Source: Bryobacterales bacterium KBS 96 (GTDB taxonomy: Bacteria; Acidobacteriota; Terriglobia; Bryobacterales; Bryobacteraceae). From it: a DNA stretch of 64,000 bases. The position numbers were made by a program, and so were the translations under genes. The stretch covers positions 1,714,629 to 1,778,628 of the forward strand of contig KB906767.1 of NCBI GenBank assembly GCA_000381625.1, in the 5' to 3' direction. The notes below the pieces were generated by a model. That model saw nothing but the letters and a program-made list of their open reading frames with translations, was not told where the DNA came from and made no database searches. Positions 9,346 to 18,929 of this stretch are shown here, piece by piece (position 1 is the first letter of the stretch; each line of letters opens with the position of its first letter).

Positions 9346-10401
9346 TCAGCGCTGATTAGACGCTGGATTTTGGCTGATTTTCAGCTTCCTGTAAGCGCTG
9401 AAAGCCTGCTCCGCACGCTCTTTGTCGCCTCTTCGATAATAGATACGGCCCAACGCATAGAGTGGGTCGGCATAGTCTGCGTCAAGCGACGCCGCTTTAG
9501 ATAGTTCGGCAATTGCGTCCGCTTCTTTTCCCTGCTTGTCATAAACGAATCCAAGACGGAAATGTGCCTGCGCTAACGTTGGACCATACCGAAGCGCCTC
9601 TTTCAAGCTGGCGGCCGCGTCGTCGTAGCGGCCCAGCCGGCTGAGCAAATTTCCCCGGTTCAATGGTGGCCAAGGCGATGGCTTCGACGACTTCCGATTT
9701 AAGTTCACGGCAATCTCGTAATATTTTTTTGCCTCTTCGAAATCGCCATTCGCCTCAAGCGCCAAGCCAAGGTTGTCGTACGCCTTCATAAAATCCGGGT
9801 CGATATCGATTGCCCGCTTCAGGGTTGCGGCCGCGCTTGAATAGCGGCGCTCATCGTAATCGATGCGAGCGAGCCAGTAGAGATAATTGGCGCCATTGGG
9901 GTCCTGGCGGACCAATCGGTCCAGTTCCGTCCGGGCCCACTCTCCGCGATTCATGGCGACATAGGCAAGGGCAAGGGTCAAGCGGTCAGCAGGCGAGAGC
10001 GGGTGGATATGGTCGGACTTCTTCAGCGCAATGGCGACATTCAAAAACTGTCCATCGATGAAGAAAACTCCGGCCGCCGCGTTCAATAGCTCCGTGGACG
10101 AGGGCTGCCGGTCGATTTCGGATACCAGGTCGGTTTCCGCCATTTTGTAGTCGTGACGGGCAATGGCATTCGCGATGCGATTGCGTTGATCCCGAGTCAA
10201 TGGACAAGCCGAAAGCCGCGCAATCAGCGGCGGTGAAAAAGGCTGCTGTTCGGGTGTCAGACCAGGCGCGTTGGCGCCCATGGAGCGCAGGCCGCGATCG
10301 GCCATCGGCCCTTCCGCCGGCTGCCCCGGCACAGCGCCCCTCTGTGCAAGACAGGACAGAGCCAGTCCTCCGAAAAGGACAATGCGAAGCTGGCGCCTCA
10401 A
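9346..10401 (-). CDS. secreted TPR-repeat protein
   Basis: A 351-residue protein with an N-terminal hydrophobic signal (IVLFGGLALSCLA) and then at least four tetratricopeptide repeats between about residues 130 and 330 (for example NGANYLYWLARIDYDERRY, MKAYDNLGLALEANGDFEEA, AQAHFRLGFVYDKQGKEADA). It starts at TTG and overlaps the stop of the upstream TPR gene (TTGA), so the two are co-translated. TPR proteins are scaffolds; in Acidobacteriota they commonly neighbour Oar-like receptors, as here. The partner is unknown. Confidence 0.85.
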   Translation of the reverse strand: MRRQLRIVLFGGLALSCLAQRGAVPGQPAEGPMADRGLRSMGANAPGLTPEQQPFSPPLIARLSACPLTRDQRNRIANAIARHDYKMAETDLVSEIDRQPSSTELLNAAAGVFFIDGQFLNVAIALKKSDHIHPLSPADRLTLALAYVAMNRGEWARTELDRLVRQDPNGANYLYWLARIDYDERRYSSAAATLKRAIDIDPDFMKAYDNLGLALEANGDFEEAKKYYEIAVNLNRKSSKPSPWPPLNRGNLLSRLGRYDDAAASLKEALRYGPTLAQAHFRLGFVYDKQGKEADAIAELSKAASLDADYADPLYALGRIYYRRGDKERAEQAFSAYRKLKISQNPASNQR

Positions 10402-11975
10402 TACGGCCGGACCTCAATCCTACGATAAAGCAGTTCCTGCGACTGATCGCGCTTCTTTTCGAGGACGTGCAGTTTCTGGGATTGCTCCACAGCGCGCGCG
10501 TCCTTAGTTCGACGAAAATAAATCAGAAGGTTGGTGTTGGCGACGAAGTTCGCCCGATCGAGTTCAAGCGCCCGATCCAGTTCGCGTTTGGCTTCGGGAT
10601 ACTGGTGTAGACTCATCAACACTCCCGCAAGCTCCGCATGAGCGTCGGCATAGCTCGAATCGCGAGTCAGCGATTTGCGGAACTCCGATTCGGCATCCGC
10701 CAGGTTCCCATCCAGCTTGGCCAGGCGGCCGAGGAAATAGTAAGCGCCCGATCCGGTCGCTTTTGGACCGGTCACCTGCAACATTTCCTGTTTCGCTTTT
10801 TCGTAGGCGCCCATGTAGAAGTAAGCGATGCCGAGCCCATAGTGCCCGCGCGGATCGCCATTGCTGAGTTTAATGAACTTTTCAAAATAAGGAACAGCCA
10901 CGGAGGTGTCATGACCATATAGCGAAACGATGCCCATGGCGTAATTGAAGTCGGGGCGATCGGGAACCAAAGCCAGTGCCCTTTTCATCGAATTGTCGGC
11001 TTCGAGCGGCAGCTTCAATTCAAGAGAAATGATTGCGAATACAAAATGGATAGTCGGATTGTTGGGATCGAGATCCCGAGCGTGCGCGAGATAGCCAAGA
11101 GCACCCTTGCGGTCGTGCTGCTTATAGGCGATTCGGGCAAGGTCCAGCAATGGCCTTGATTGCGTTGGTTCCGAGCGCGCCACTCGATCAAACGTTTCGC
11201 GCGCTTGAGCGAAGTGCCCAAGCCGCTCATACGCGGCGCCCAGATCGGATAGCGTTTCCGACGAAGCCATCCGACGGCGGACAAGAGCCTCAATCAGGGT
11301 ACACGTGAGTTTATCCTGTTTCTTTGCTTTCAGCACGGGAAGCGCGGCCTGCACAGCCGCTTCGCTGAAATCTTTAGCAATGGTAAGTTCGCGCGCGGCG
11401 CGCTGTGCCTCGGCGGTGTGACCTAGCGCCGCAAGATCGGCGCAGCGCAGCGCAAGGGCGGGCGCCTTCCGTTGCTCAGGCTGCGATAGAGCGTCGAGAT
11501 TCGCGAGTGACTCGTCGAACGAACCGCTCCATTCAAGCAGCATGCCGAGCTGATAGTGCGCTTCGTCCGAGTGATGGTCGAGTTTTAAAGCACTTCGGTA
11601 GGCGTCAATCGCTTTGTGCAATAGCGCCGGGTCCGCATCAAGGCGCGATTGATATAGACGCCCGAGGTTCAACCATGCGCCCAGAAGACCCGGATCGAGG
11701 GCAACTGCCTTTGAGAAAGCGGCTTGCGCTTGCTCAACGTCTCCGCCCCGGATCTCCACAATGCCAAGTAGGTTGTAAAGACCGCCATTTCGAGGATCCG
11801 CCGCCAACGCCCGCGATAGCTCCGAATGAGCGGCAACCAAATCGCCACGCGCAATCAGAGCTTGAATGGAGAGAATGGCGGATTGCGAATTCGACGCGCC
11901 GGCTGCAAAGAACGGAGTTCCGAGGCAGAACGCGACTGCAACGATTCCGATGTGAACCAACCCCCGGCCGCCCAA
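10398..11975 (-). CDS. exported TPR-repeat protein
   Basis: 525 residues with an N-terminal hydrophobic signal (IVAVAFCLGTPFFAAGA) and roughly ten TPR units spread over residues 30-500, for example GGLYNLLGIVEIRGGDVEQA, LGAWLNLGRLYQS and SDEAHYQLGMLLEWSGSFDES. The reading frame begins at TTG (11975); another in-frame TTG at 11960 would still keep the signal, so the exact start is unsettled. It is the first of two coupled TPR genes downstream of the large ABC permease gene and probably acts as a periplasmic scaffold. No enzymatic domain is seen. Confidence 0.85.
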   Translation of the reverse strand: MGGRGLVHIGIVAVAFCLGTPFFAAGASNSQSAILSIQALIARGDLVAAHSELSRALAADPRNGGLYNLLGIVEIRGGDVEQAQAAFSKAVALDPGLLGAWLNLGRLYQSRLDADPALLHKAIDAYRSALKLDHHSDEAHYQLGMLLEWSGSFDESLANLDALSQPEQRKAPALALRCADLAALGHTAEAQRAARELTIAKDFSEAAVQAALPVLKAKKQDKLTCTLIEALVRRRMASSETLSDLGAAYERLGHFAQARETFDRVARSEPTQSRPLLDLARIAYKQHDRKGALGYLAHARDLDPNNPTIHFVFAIISLELKLPLEADNSMKRALALVPDRPDFNYAMGIVSLYGHDTSVAVPYFEKFIKLSNGDPRGHYGLGIAYFYMGAYEKAKQEMLQVTGPKATGSGAYYFLGRLAKLDGNLADAESEFRKSLTRDSSYADAHAELAGVLMSLHQYPEAKRELDRALELDRANFVANTNLLIYFRRTKDARAVEQSQKLHVLEKKRDQSQELLYRRIEVRPY

Positions 11976-12010
11976 GATTCATAATAAGCGGTTCGCCTTC
12001 GCCCCACAAA

Positions 12011-12033
12011 CCCGCTCGCTTGCGCCAGGCGGC
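12011..12033. repeat. copy of dispersed palindromic repeat
   Basis: CCCGCTCGCTTGCGCCAGGCGGC is a reverse-orientation, slightly diverged copy of the CAGAGCCGCCTTGCG-CAGCAAGCGG unit seen near 17.98, 25.77 and 42.93 kb. It sits in the gap between the ABC permease gene and the TPR genes. Confidence 0.5.
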
Positions 12034-12053
12034 GCCATGCTGATGGCACGCCT

Positions 12054-14585
12054 CTATTCATAGTGCAACGCCCGCATCGGATCGATACGGCTGGCACGTA
12101 GCGCGGGCACAAAGCCCGCAAGGCAAGCCACCGCCGCAAGTCCAAACGTGGAAAGCAGCAGCGTAGTGACATCGTATGGACGCAGGCCGTAAAGCTGGCT
12201 CTGAACGAGCCGCCCAAGGCCGATTGCCGCGGGAACACCGATCGCGACTCCCACGGCAATCAGCAACAGCACTTCCTTCATGACCAGCCAGATGACGTTA
12301 GATTGGATGGCTCCAAGGGCCATCCGTATCCCGATTTCACGAGTGCGGCGCGCGACCGTGAACGCCATCACGCCGTAAAGGCCTATAACTGCTAGTAATG
12401 TCGCGAGCAAGCCGAAGAGAGCGGAAAGACTGGCAACGAGACGCTCCGTACGAAGCGAAAGGTCGATCTGCGCCTCGGTCGTGCGCATCCCGTAAATGGG
12501 AATGCTGGGGTCGATGCTGCGCATTTTCCGGCGAACGATCGGCATCAACTGATTCGAATCCAGCACGGTGCGAACGTAAACGGTCATGCCGCCTACATTT
12601 TGACCCGCAAGATAAGGAATGAACGCCTGCTCCGGAATTTCGTCCCGTAAATTTGTATATTTGATGTCTTTGATAACGCCAATTACTTCCATGTCGGTTT
12701 TGGTGCCCGGGTCCGAGCCGAAGCCCACATGGCGGCCGAGAGGATTGCGGCCTTTGAAGTAACGCGCTGCGAACTTTTCGTTGATGATGACCTTCGTCGG
12801 CGACCAATCGTCGGGTTCCGGACCGTGCTTCACTTTGTCTACGTCTTTGATGGTGAAATCCCTTCCGGCGATAATAGGCACGCCAAGCGTCGCGAAATAA
12901 CCCGGTCCGATTGAGTTCATATATGGCTCGGGATGCTGGCCCGGTTGCGCCTTGTAGCCCTCCACGGTCATGGAACTGTCCCATTCGTTATCCTCAAGAA
13001 TTCGCACGGCGGCCAGCCCAACCGAGTCAACGCCCGGTATGGAGCCGACTTCGTCCGTAAGCCGCTGGTAGAAGATCTTCGCCCGGTCGGACGAGTATTC
13101 GTTCAGTGACGGGTCGAGATTAAAGCTCACCAACCGTTCCGGCGAGAATCCTGGGCCAAGATCGCGCAGGTTCATCAGCGTCCGCAGAAATAAGCCGGCG
13201 CCGATCAGCAGGAGCAACGAAAGAGTCACCTGCGCGGCGACCAGCAGCTTTCGCAACGCCACGTTTGTGCCGCCGAGAACCGACCCCGCCTGTTCCTTCA
13301 AAGTAGAAGCCACTTGGGGCCGCGACGTTTGCAGCGCCGGCATCAAACCGAACAGCAGCGCCGTCGCGAGCATCACGACGAATGTGAATGCCAGAACGCG
13401 CAAATCGGGAGCAGTCGAAACGAGCACATCGGTCGAATCCGCCGGAAGGTAGGCGGCCAGCAGCAGCCGATCGCCCCAAACCGCAAGAGCAAGGCCCAGA
13501 GCGGCGCCGAAGGCGGATAAAAGCAGGCTTTCGATCAATAGTTGCCGGACGATCTGCAACCGGTGCGCGCCAACGGCAAGGCGGATCGCAATTTCCCGCT
13601 GTCGCGCCGTCGCGCGGGAAAGCAGCAGATTCGCGATATTCGCGCATGCCATCAGAAGCACCGCTCCGGTGATCGCCATCAGCAACCAAAGCGACGTCGA
13701 GAAATGCTCCCGCAGATAGGAACGTCCCTGAGATCCCGGAAGGACGTCGATCGAGCACTTCAAAAACTGCGCGCGGTCGTAAGAGGACGCGTTACGAAAA
13801 GCCGGCTCTTTCACCTCCTGTTCGAGCATGTGATGCATGAACGGCTGCAGAGACGCTTTGGCCTGGACGGGAGTGACGCCCGGCTTCAATCTTCCGAAGG
13901 CATTCACCCAGCGCTGCCGGCGATCCTTCAAGCCGTCCCAGAAAGGCGTCATCTGCGCTTTCATCATTACCGGCACAAAAATCTTCGATGTATGTCCTAA
14001 CTCCACGCCATCAAATCCCGGCTGGACGACACCGATAACCGTCATATTGTGGCCATTGATGACCAATGTCTTGCCGATAACAGATCGGTCGGAAGCGAAG
14101 CGGGACTGCCAGTAGCTGTAACTGAGCATCACGAGAGGATGCCCGCCGGGCACGCGATCGTCATTGGGAGTAAATGCGCGTCCGATGTATGCTCCCACGC
14201 CGAGCACGGGGAAGTACGAGCCGGAAACCAGTTCACCGGAGACGCGCTCGGTGTGATTGCCGTAGCCAAGGCTCGCGTCGATTGGAAAGCGGCAGAACAT
14301 TCCGGAGAAGACCCGATTGTTATCTCGAAAATCCTTGTACATCGGATACGAGATCGCATTGCCGCCCCAGTTGCTGCCGTAATGGCGCCCTCGCATTGTC
14401 AGCAACACTAATTGCTGGGGTTCCTTGACCGGCAAGAGGCGGAGAAGAATTTGATCGAGCAGGGTGAAAATGGCCGTGTTGGCGCCGATGCCGAAAGCCA
14501 GTGAAATCACTGCGATTGCAGTAAATAACGGAGCCCTGCGGAAGCCGCGGAGAGCATAGCGAACATCGTTCCAAACATTAGCCAT
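12054..14585 (-). CDS. MacB/FtsX-type ABC transporter permease (ADOP-like)
   Basis: 843 residues with two MacB periplasmic-core plus FtsX modules in tandem. An N-terminal conserved segment (WNDVRYALRGFRRAPLFTAIAVISLAFGIGANTAIF) is followed by one core domain and an FtsX bundle near 300-440. A second core follows (about 480-700), then a final FtsX bundle ending at SRIDPMRALHYE. No ATPase gene is attached, as is usual for this acidobacterial permease family. I chose ATG 14585 because GAGGA lies about 6 nt upstream; a longer frame to 14636 has no such signal. Substrate unknown. Confidence 0.9.
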   Translation of the reverse strand: MANVWNDVRYALRGFRRAPLFTAIAVISLAFGIGANTAIFTLLDQILLRLLPVKEPQQLVLLTMRGRHYGSNWGGNAISYPMYKDFRDNNRVFSGMFCRFPIDASLGYGNHTERVSGELVSGSYFPVLGVGAYIGRAFTPNDDRVPGGHPLVMLSYSYWQSRFASDRSVIGKTLVINGHNMTVIGVVQPGFDGVELGHTSKIFVPVMMKAQMTPFWDGLKDRRQRWVNAFGRLKPGVTPVQAKASLQPFMHHMLEQEVKEPAFRNASSYDRAQFLKCSIDVLPGSQGRSYLREHFSTSLWLLMAITGAVLLMACANIANLLLSRATARQREIAIRLAVGAHRLQIVRQLLIESLLLSAFGAALGLALAVWGDRLLLAAYLPADSTDVLVSTAPDLRVLAFTFVVMLATALLFGLMPALQTSRPQVASTLKEQAGSVLGGTNVALRKLLVAAQVTLSLLLLIGAGLFLRTLMNLRDLGPGFSPERLVSFNLDPSLNEYSSDRAKIFYQRLTDEVGSIPGVDSVGLAAVRILEDNEWDSSMTVEGYKAQPGQHPEPYMNSIGPGYFATLGVPIIAGRDFTIKDVDKVKHGPEPDDWSPTKVIINEKFAARYFKGRNPLGRHVGFGSDPGTKTDMEVIGVIKDIKYTNLRDEIPEQAFIPYLAGQNVGGMTVYVRTVLDSNQLMPIVRRKMRSIDPSIPIYGMRTTEAQIDLSLRTERLVASLSALFGLLATLLAVIGLYGVMAFTVARRTREIGIRMALGAIQSNVIWLVMKEVLLLIAVGVAIGVPAAIGLGRLVQSQLYGLRPYDVTTLLLSTFGLAAVACLAGFVPALRASRIDPMRALHYE

Positions 14586-14718
14586 TCCGATCCTCGTAGC
14601 AGCCGGGCGGCCTCGAAAGTGGGTTAGACGAAACAAAATACGGAATAGTTGGGCGGAGTGTTTCGTTTATTTGAGGGCGTGGCGCAACCAAGCATACGCT
14701 GTGTTATCTCTTGCATTG

Positions 14719-15189
14719 ATGGAGTTCGAAATTCATCTCGCCAAAGGATCTGAAGACATTCAGGCAGTGCAAATCTTGTGGAAGGAGTATTGGGCTTCCC
14801 TCGGCCTGGAGCCGGAATTTCAGAGTTTCACGGATGAACTGCGAGATCTGCCGGGCGTCTACAGCGAACCTGGCGGCCAGCTAATCATTGCTAAGGACGG
14901 CGAGAAGCCGGCCGGAACGATTGCCCTTCGACGTCTCTCAGAGCGGTCCTGTGAAACCAAAAGGTTGTACGTGCGCCCAGCATTTCGCGGCAAAGGATTG
15001 GGGCGAGCCCTGCTAAATCAAGTAATAGCGGGCGCCCGCTCAATTGGCTATGCGACGATGTACGCCGATTCCTTGCCCTCAATGGCCGACGCACACGCCC
15101 TGTATCGAAGCTGTGGCTTCAAGCAGGCCGGACCATACAGCGCGACGCCGACTCCTGGAGCGATGTACTTTGAGCTTTCGCTGATTTAA
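14719..15189 (+). CDS. GNAT family N-acetyltransferase
   Basis: About 156 residues. The acetyl-CoA binding loop is visible as RPAFRGKGLGRALLNQVI, preceded by the beta-4 strand CETKRLYV and followed by IGYATMYADSL and ALYRSCGFKQAGPY, the standard GNAT order. I chose the ATG before EFEIHLAKG; a TTG 48 bp upstream would add a non-conserved stretch. The acceptor substrate is not predictable. It diverges from the ABC permease gene, and the cytochrome gene downstream is convergent. Confidence 0.85.
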   Translation: MEFEIHLAKGSEDIQAVQILWKEYWASLGLEPEFQSFTDELRDLPGVYSEPGGQLIIAKDGEKPAGTIALRRLSERSCETKRLYVRPAFRGKGLGRALLNQVIAGARSIGYATMYADSLPSMADAHALYRSCGFKQAGPYSATPTPGAMYFELSLI

Positions 15190-15241
15190 TCCGCCCCTTT
15201 GCAAACGCGAACGCCACACTCTTCGTTGTGAATAAGCAGCA

Positions 15242-15580
15242 TTACTGGCTCTTGCCGCCGGCGTCGTTACTCTTTGGCTGCGAGTTCGCTTTGGCCGGAA
15301 AATTCTTCGCCAGGTAATCGATGATTGTATTGAACTCATCGTCCGTGCCGTTTGCGCCTTTATTCACCATATCGCTCACAATCTGCGTCCATCCGTCTTC
15401 CGTCTCATGGCGTCCCAGGACGATCTCAGGAGCATGACATCCGCTGCAAATTTTCTCCATAGTGGCTTTCCCAGGACCATCGGGTAACTTCAACGAATTC
15501 GTCCCGGCAAAGACCAGATTACTCGTCAGAAAAAGGCTGCCGAAGATCAGAGTGCGACGCGTTATTGCCAAACCAAGCAC
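15242..15580 (-). CDS. small exported c-type cytochrome domain protein
   Basis: 112 residues: an N-terminal signal (RRTLIFGSLFLTSNLVFA), then a single heme-binding motif CSGCH at residues 45-49. A short helical domain with WTQIVSDMVNKGAN follows, then a low-complexity hydrophilic tail. The start is GTG at 15580. It lies divergently next to the gluconate-dehydrogenase-type subunit and GMC oxidoreductase genes, so a natural role is electron acceptor for that periplasmic dehydrogenase. That link is inferred from position. Confidence 0.8.
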   Translation of the reverse strand: MLGLAITRRTLIFGSLFLTSNLVFAGTNSLKLPDGPGKATMEKICSGCHAPEIVLGRHETEDGWTQIVSDMVNKGANGTDDEFNTIIDYLAKNFPAKANSQPKSNDAGGKSQ

Positions 15581-15665
15581 TCTTTCATTATGCAGAACTC
15601 ACCGGGAACTGCCCCGAGCTTAGCGGCCTGAATCGTTTGTGAAATAATGCAGGCAAACGTACGCC

Positions 15666-16340
15666 ATGAAACGCCGGAATTTCGTTCAAAACTTGTTACT
15701 CGCGCCGGTTGCTCCCGCCGTCGCCGCAGCAGCCACGCAAACGCCCTCGCCGCAACCTGCTATTCATCAGAAGCCTGCCACGGAACCGAAGACTCCGGTT
15801 CGCGAGAGGCCGTGGGGCCCACACGACGTTCCCAAACTGGACCTCACCGGCGTGGACTTAACTGGACAGCCGGCTCCTCATTACTTCACGGCAGCGCAGT
15901 TTGCAACGCTGCGAAAATTAGGCGCTCTTTTCGTACCTCCTCTCAAGAGCAATCCCGGCGCGCTGGAGGCGCAAGCGCCCGAGTTTCTCGATTTCTTAAT
16001 CGGCGCGTCGCCGGACGATCGCCAAAATCTCTATCGGTTCGGCCTCGATAGTCTCGACAGCCAATCGAGAGATCAGTTCCAGAAGCCGTTTTGCGATCTG
16101 GATGCGCAACAAGCCGACCGAATTTTGCGGCCCCTGCTCGTCGTAAGACCCTGGGCCGAAGATTTTCCTAGCGACCCTCTGCAGAAATTCATCGCGCAGG
16201 TACACGAAGATCTTAGGACCGCTACCATGAATTCGCGTGAGTGGGCTGCCGCTTCGGAGAAATCGGGACGCCACTTCACCCGCGGATTCCGCGGCAGCGG
16301 CTACTATTGGTTTCCGATCGACCCAATCAGCCAAGGATAA
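15666..16340 (+). CDS. gluconate 2-dehydrogenase subunit 3 family protein
   Basis: 224 residues. The N-terminus has a twin-arginine-like signal ([22 protein letters not shown]) and the rest matches the small-subunit family ([67 protein letters not shown]). In characterised members this subunit carries the flavoprotein subunit through the Tat system and helps hold it at the membrane. The GMC gene follows after 4 bp, so the two subunits are made together. Confidence 0.88.
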   Translation: MKRRNFVQNLLLAPVAPAVAAAATQTPSPQPAIHQKPATEPKTPVRERPWGPHDVPKLDLTGVDLTGQPAPHYFTAAQFATLRKLGALFVPPLKSNPGALEAQAPEFLDFLIGASPDDRQNLYRFGLDSLDSQSRDQFQKPFCDLDAQQADRILRPLLVVRPWAEDFPSDPLQKFIAQVHEDLRTATMNSREWAAASEKSGRHFTRGFRGSGYYWFPIDPISQG

Positions 16341-16344
16341 ATCG

Positions 16345-17919
16345 ATGCCTGTGAAAACATACGATGTCCTGATAGTGGGTTCAGGACACTCTGGCGGCAT
16401 GGCCGCGAATATCCTCACGTCCAAAGGCATCTCCTGCCTGATGCTGAATGCCGGCCCGGAAGCCGACTACGAAAAGGACCGCGCTCTCAAGCATGCTTAC
16501 GAGCTTCCGTACCGCGGTTTCGACAAACCCGGGCGATTGCCGCATGTTTTTCAAGCTAACGAGTTCAATGCGAATCAATGGGTCGACGAAAAAGAAGTCC
16601 CTTACACGTGCCCGTCCGACGCACCGTATAACTGGGTGCGTGTCCGGCTTCTCGGAGGCCGCTCTCTCTTCTGGGCGCGCCAGTCGTTCCGCCTTAGCAA
16701 CCTTGAATTCAAAGCGGCCGAAATCGACGGTGAGGGTGAAAACTGGCCGATCAGCCTGGAAGATCTGGCTCCTTACTATTCGCGCGTCGAAAAAATCTTC
16801 CGAGTCGCCGGCCGCAAGGAAGGCTGGCCGCAGTTCCCCGATGGCGACTTCGTCGAAATTAACTATCCGCCCGATACCGACAGCATAAAGCGATTCACCC
16901 AGATTGCCACGAAGCAAGGCGTGGGGGTTTCTAAGTGGCGCTCCGCCCTCGGCAAAGACGGGCTGGCAAGCTCCATCAATTTGCTGCTGCCCGATGCCTT
17001 GGCTACGGGCAAACTCGATATCGTCGAGAACGCCATCGTCCGTGAGATCAGCGTCGACAAAAACACCGGACTGGCCAATGGCGCGCATTTTGTCGACCGG
17101 CACTCCGGACGTGAAATGCACGTGAAAACCCGGGTGGTTGTGCTCGCCGCCGGTTGTCTGGAGAGCACACGCCTTCTGTTGAATTCGAAAATCGGCAACT
17201 CCAGTGGCGTGATGGGACACTATCTCGTCGATCAGATGTACGGTGTCTCGGTAGTGGCGTCCGTGCCGGAAGCTCGCGACGGCAAAGCCCCTCCGGGATT
17301 GATGGGCGGCAACGCTTTCATTCCCCGCTTTCGCAATCTCAGCAAGAAGGACAAACGCAATTTCATCAAAGGTTATTGCGTAGGCATCAGCAGTGGCGGC
17401 AACGCCAACGCGAACTTCTTTCCGCTGTACGGTGAAGAGCTACAGGCAAAACTCGATAGCTACGCCAACTCCTGTGTCTCGGGCAGCATCTTCGGCGAAC
17501 GTGTCGCGCGTTATGAAAATCATGTTCGGATCGATTCCGAGGTGAAGGATCGCTGGGGTATTCCGGTTCTTCACATAGAAGCCCGCGATACCGACAACGA
17601 GCGCAATTTATGCAAGGACGCAGCCGATACGATTGAAGAATGGTTCCACGATGCCGGCTGGGAAATCATTTGTAAAACCGATCGCGTAAATCCCCCGGGC
17701 TATAGCATTCACGAAGTGGGGACTTGCCGTATGGGCGACGATCCTAAAAAGAGCGTTCTCAATAAGTGGTGCCAGAGCCACGACGTCAAAAACATATTCG
17801 TGGTGGATGGCGCCAGCTTTGTCACATGCGGCTGGCAAAATCCGACGATGACGATTCTCTCGCTGTCGATGCGAGCGTCTGAATATCTCGCCGAACAGAT
17901 GCGTACGAACGCCGTTTAA
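16345..17919 (+). CDS. GMC family oxidoreductase (catalytic subunit)
   Basis: 524 residues. The FAD-binding motif GSGHSGG sits at the N-terminus ([17 protein letters not shown]). The GMC signature [17 protein letters not shown] follows, and the C-terminal catalytic region reads [16 protein letters not shown]...[31 protein letters not shown]. There is no signal peptide of its own, consistent with hitchhiking on the Tat-signalled small subunit encoded just upstream. ATG 16345 is preceded by AAGGA. Likely substrate: a sugar, glucoside or polyol, oxidised with electrons passed to a cytochrome. Glucoside 3-dehydrogenases have this subunit make-up. Confidence 0.9.
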   Translation: MPVKTYDVLIVGSGHSGGMAANILTSKGISCLMLNAGPEADYEKDRALKHAYELPYRGFDKPGRLPHVFQANEFNANQWVDEKEVPYTCPSDAPYNWVRVRLLGGRSLFWARQSFRLSNLEFKAAEIDGEGENWPISLEDLAPYYSRVEKIFRVAGRKEGWPQFPDGDFVEINYPPDTDSIKRFTQIATKQGVGVSKWRSALGKDGLASSINLLLPDALATGKLDIVENAIVREISVDKNTGLANGAHFVDRHSGREMHVKTRVVVLAAGCLESTRLLLNSKIGNSSGVMGHYLVDQMYGVSVVASVPEARDGKAPPGLMGGNAFIPRFRNLSKKDKRNFIKGYCVGISSGGNANANFFPLYGEELQAKLDSYANSCVSGSIFGERVARYENHVRIDSEVKDRWGIPVLHIEARDTDNERNLCKDAADTIEEWFHDAGWEIICKTDRVNPPGYSIHEVGTCRMGDDPKKSVLNKWCQSHDVKNIFVVDGASFVTCGWQNPTMTILSLSMRASEYLAEQMRTNAV

Positions 17920-17977
17920 GGTTCAGCGCGCCGGCTTGAGGTAAGCCAATGCGCAGGCTGCGCTGGGGTTCGAACAA

Positions 17978-18004
17978 CCCGCTTGCTTGCGCAAGGCGGC
18001 TCTG
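17978..18004. repeat. copy of dispersed palindromic repeat
   Basis: CCCGCTTGCTTGCGCAAGGCGGCTCTG is the reverse complement form of the repeat unit found at 25771-25795 and 42929-42953. It occupies the gap after the GMC gene and contains an internal palindrome (TTGCGCAA). It may act in termination between the convergent genes. Confidence 0.55.
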
Positions 18005-18028
18005 TATGAAGGTAAGTGGTTGCCCGCT

Positions 18029-18901
18029 CTAATTGATGCCGTGAATGCGCAGGCTCACTAGTTGGTTGATGGTCAACTCTTTCATCCCACGCGCTCGGAG
18101 GTTCTGGATGTACTCCGGCGTAACGCCATGAATACGCATCGCGATCAGTTCGTCCGATTCCGGATGGCGGTAGCCCAGACCCCGTAGTTGTTGGACAAAT
18201 TCCGGCGATACGCCGTGTATGCGAAACGCAATCAACTTATCCTCGTCGGGCGTATAGCCGAGGCTTCGGAGCGATTGCACAAATTCAGGAGTGACGCCGT
18301 GTATGCGGAAAGCCACCAGTTTATCGGCGTCCGTGGCTTTCAATCCTGCAGAACGCAATTGGCGAATAAACGCGTCATCGACGTGGAAGATCCGGAACGC
18401 CATGAGTTTGCCGGCGTCAAGTCCATCCACGCCCGCTGCCTTCATGTCACGAGCAAACGTCAGGCTGACATCATGCACTGCAAACGCAAGCTGCTGTTCG
18501 GTTGTAATGCCGGAAAAGCCGAGCGAGGCCATTTCGGCCCGGTAACGAGGGTTCGGATCGAACTGAAAGAGCCCCGCTCCTTCGCCGCCTTGCAGAAAGC
18601 CTTCACAGCTCAATTTGCCGGCGTCGCGTTCGATCGTGAAATGCACGTCGTGCTTGCTGGCCGTGGACCAGTCGATTCCGTGGAAATCGGCTTTGTTCCA
18701 TTCCGAACTTGTATTGAAGCGATGATGCTCTCCGGAGCCGCCCTGCAAGGAAAACTGTACTTTACCCTGCTTCTCCGATGAGCCCAGCGTCCACTCGCCT
18801 GACTGCGTTTGAAAGGGCCAGAGCAGCCCGGCGCCCGCAACGGCAGCCGTGAGCGAATATAAAACCATTCGTCGTCTTGTGCGCATATTCATTCCCGACA
18901 A
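18029..18901 (-). CDS. exported repeat protein partnered with the M56 protease
   Basis: 290 residues. The N-terminal signal or anchor (MVLYSLTAAVAGAGLLWPF) is followed by a beta-rich domain (about 35-115). Six tandem repeats of 28-30 residues (about 120-290) have the consensus F(I/V)xxLRxxGhxxxxxDxLhAhRIHGVTPE. The same repeat, with VQGVTPE in place of IHGVTPE, forms the periplasmic tail of the M56 protease encoded immediately upstream (28-bp gap). I know no function for the repeat. Shared architecture and operon position suggest that the two proteins interact or bind the same ligand. Confidence 0.85.
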   Translation of the reverse strand: MSGMNMRTRRRMVLYSLTAAVAGAGLLWPFQTQSGEWTLGSSEKQGKVQFSLQGGSGEHHRFNTSSEWNKADFHGIDWSTASKHDVHFTIERDAGKLSCEGFLQGGEGAGLFQFDPNPRYRAEMASLGFSGITTEQQLAFAVHDVSLTFARDMKAAGVDGLDAGKLMAFRIFHVDDAFIRQLRSAGLKATDADKLVAFRIHGVTPEFVQSLRSLGYTPDEDKLIAFRIHGVSPEFVQQLRGLGYRHPESDELIAMRIHGVTPEYIQNLRARGMKELTINQLVSLRIHGIN

Positions 18902-18929
18902 TTGGGCCTCGACACAGTTGTAATGGCGT

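Noticed and set aside
17965-17980. tRNA-like GGGTTCGAACAACCC in the gap after the GMC gene
   Set aside because: No acceptor, D or anticodon arm around it; it belongs to the dispersed repeat.
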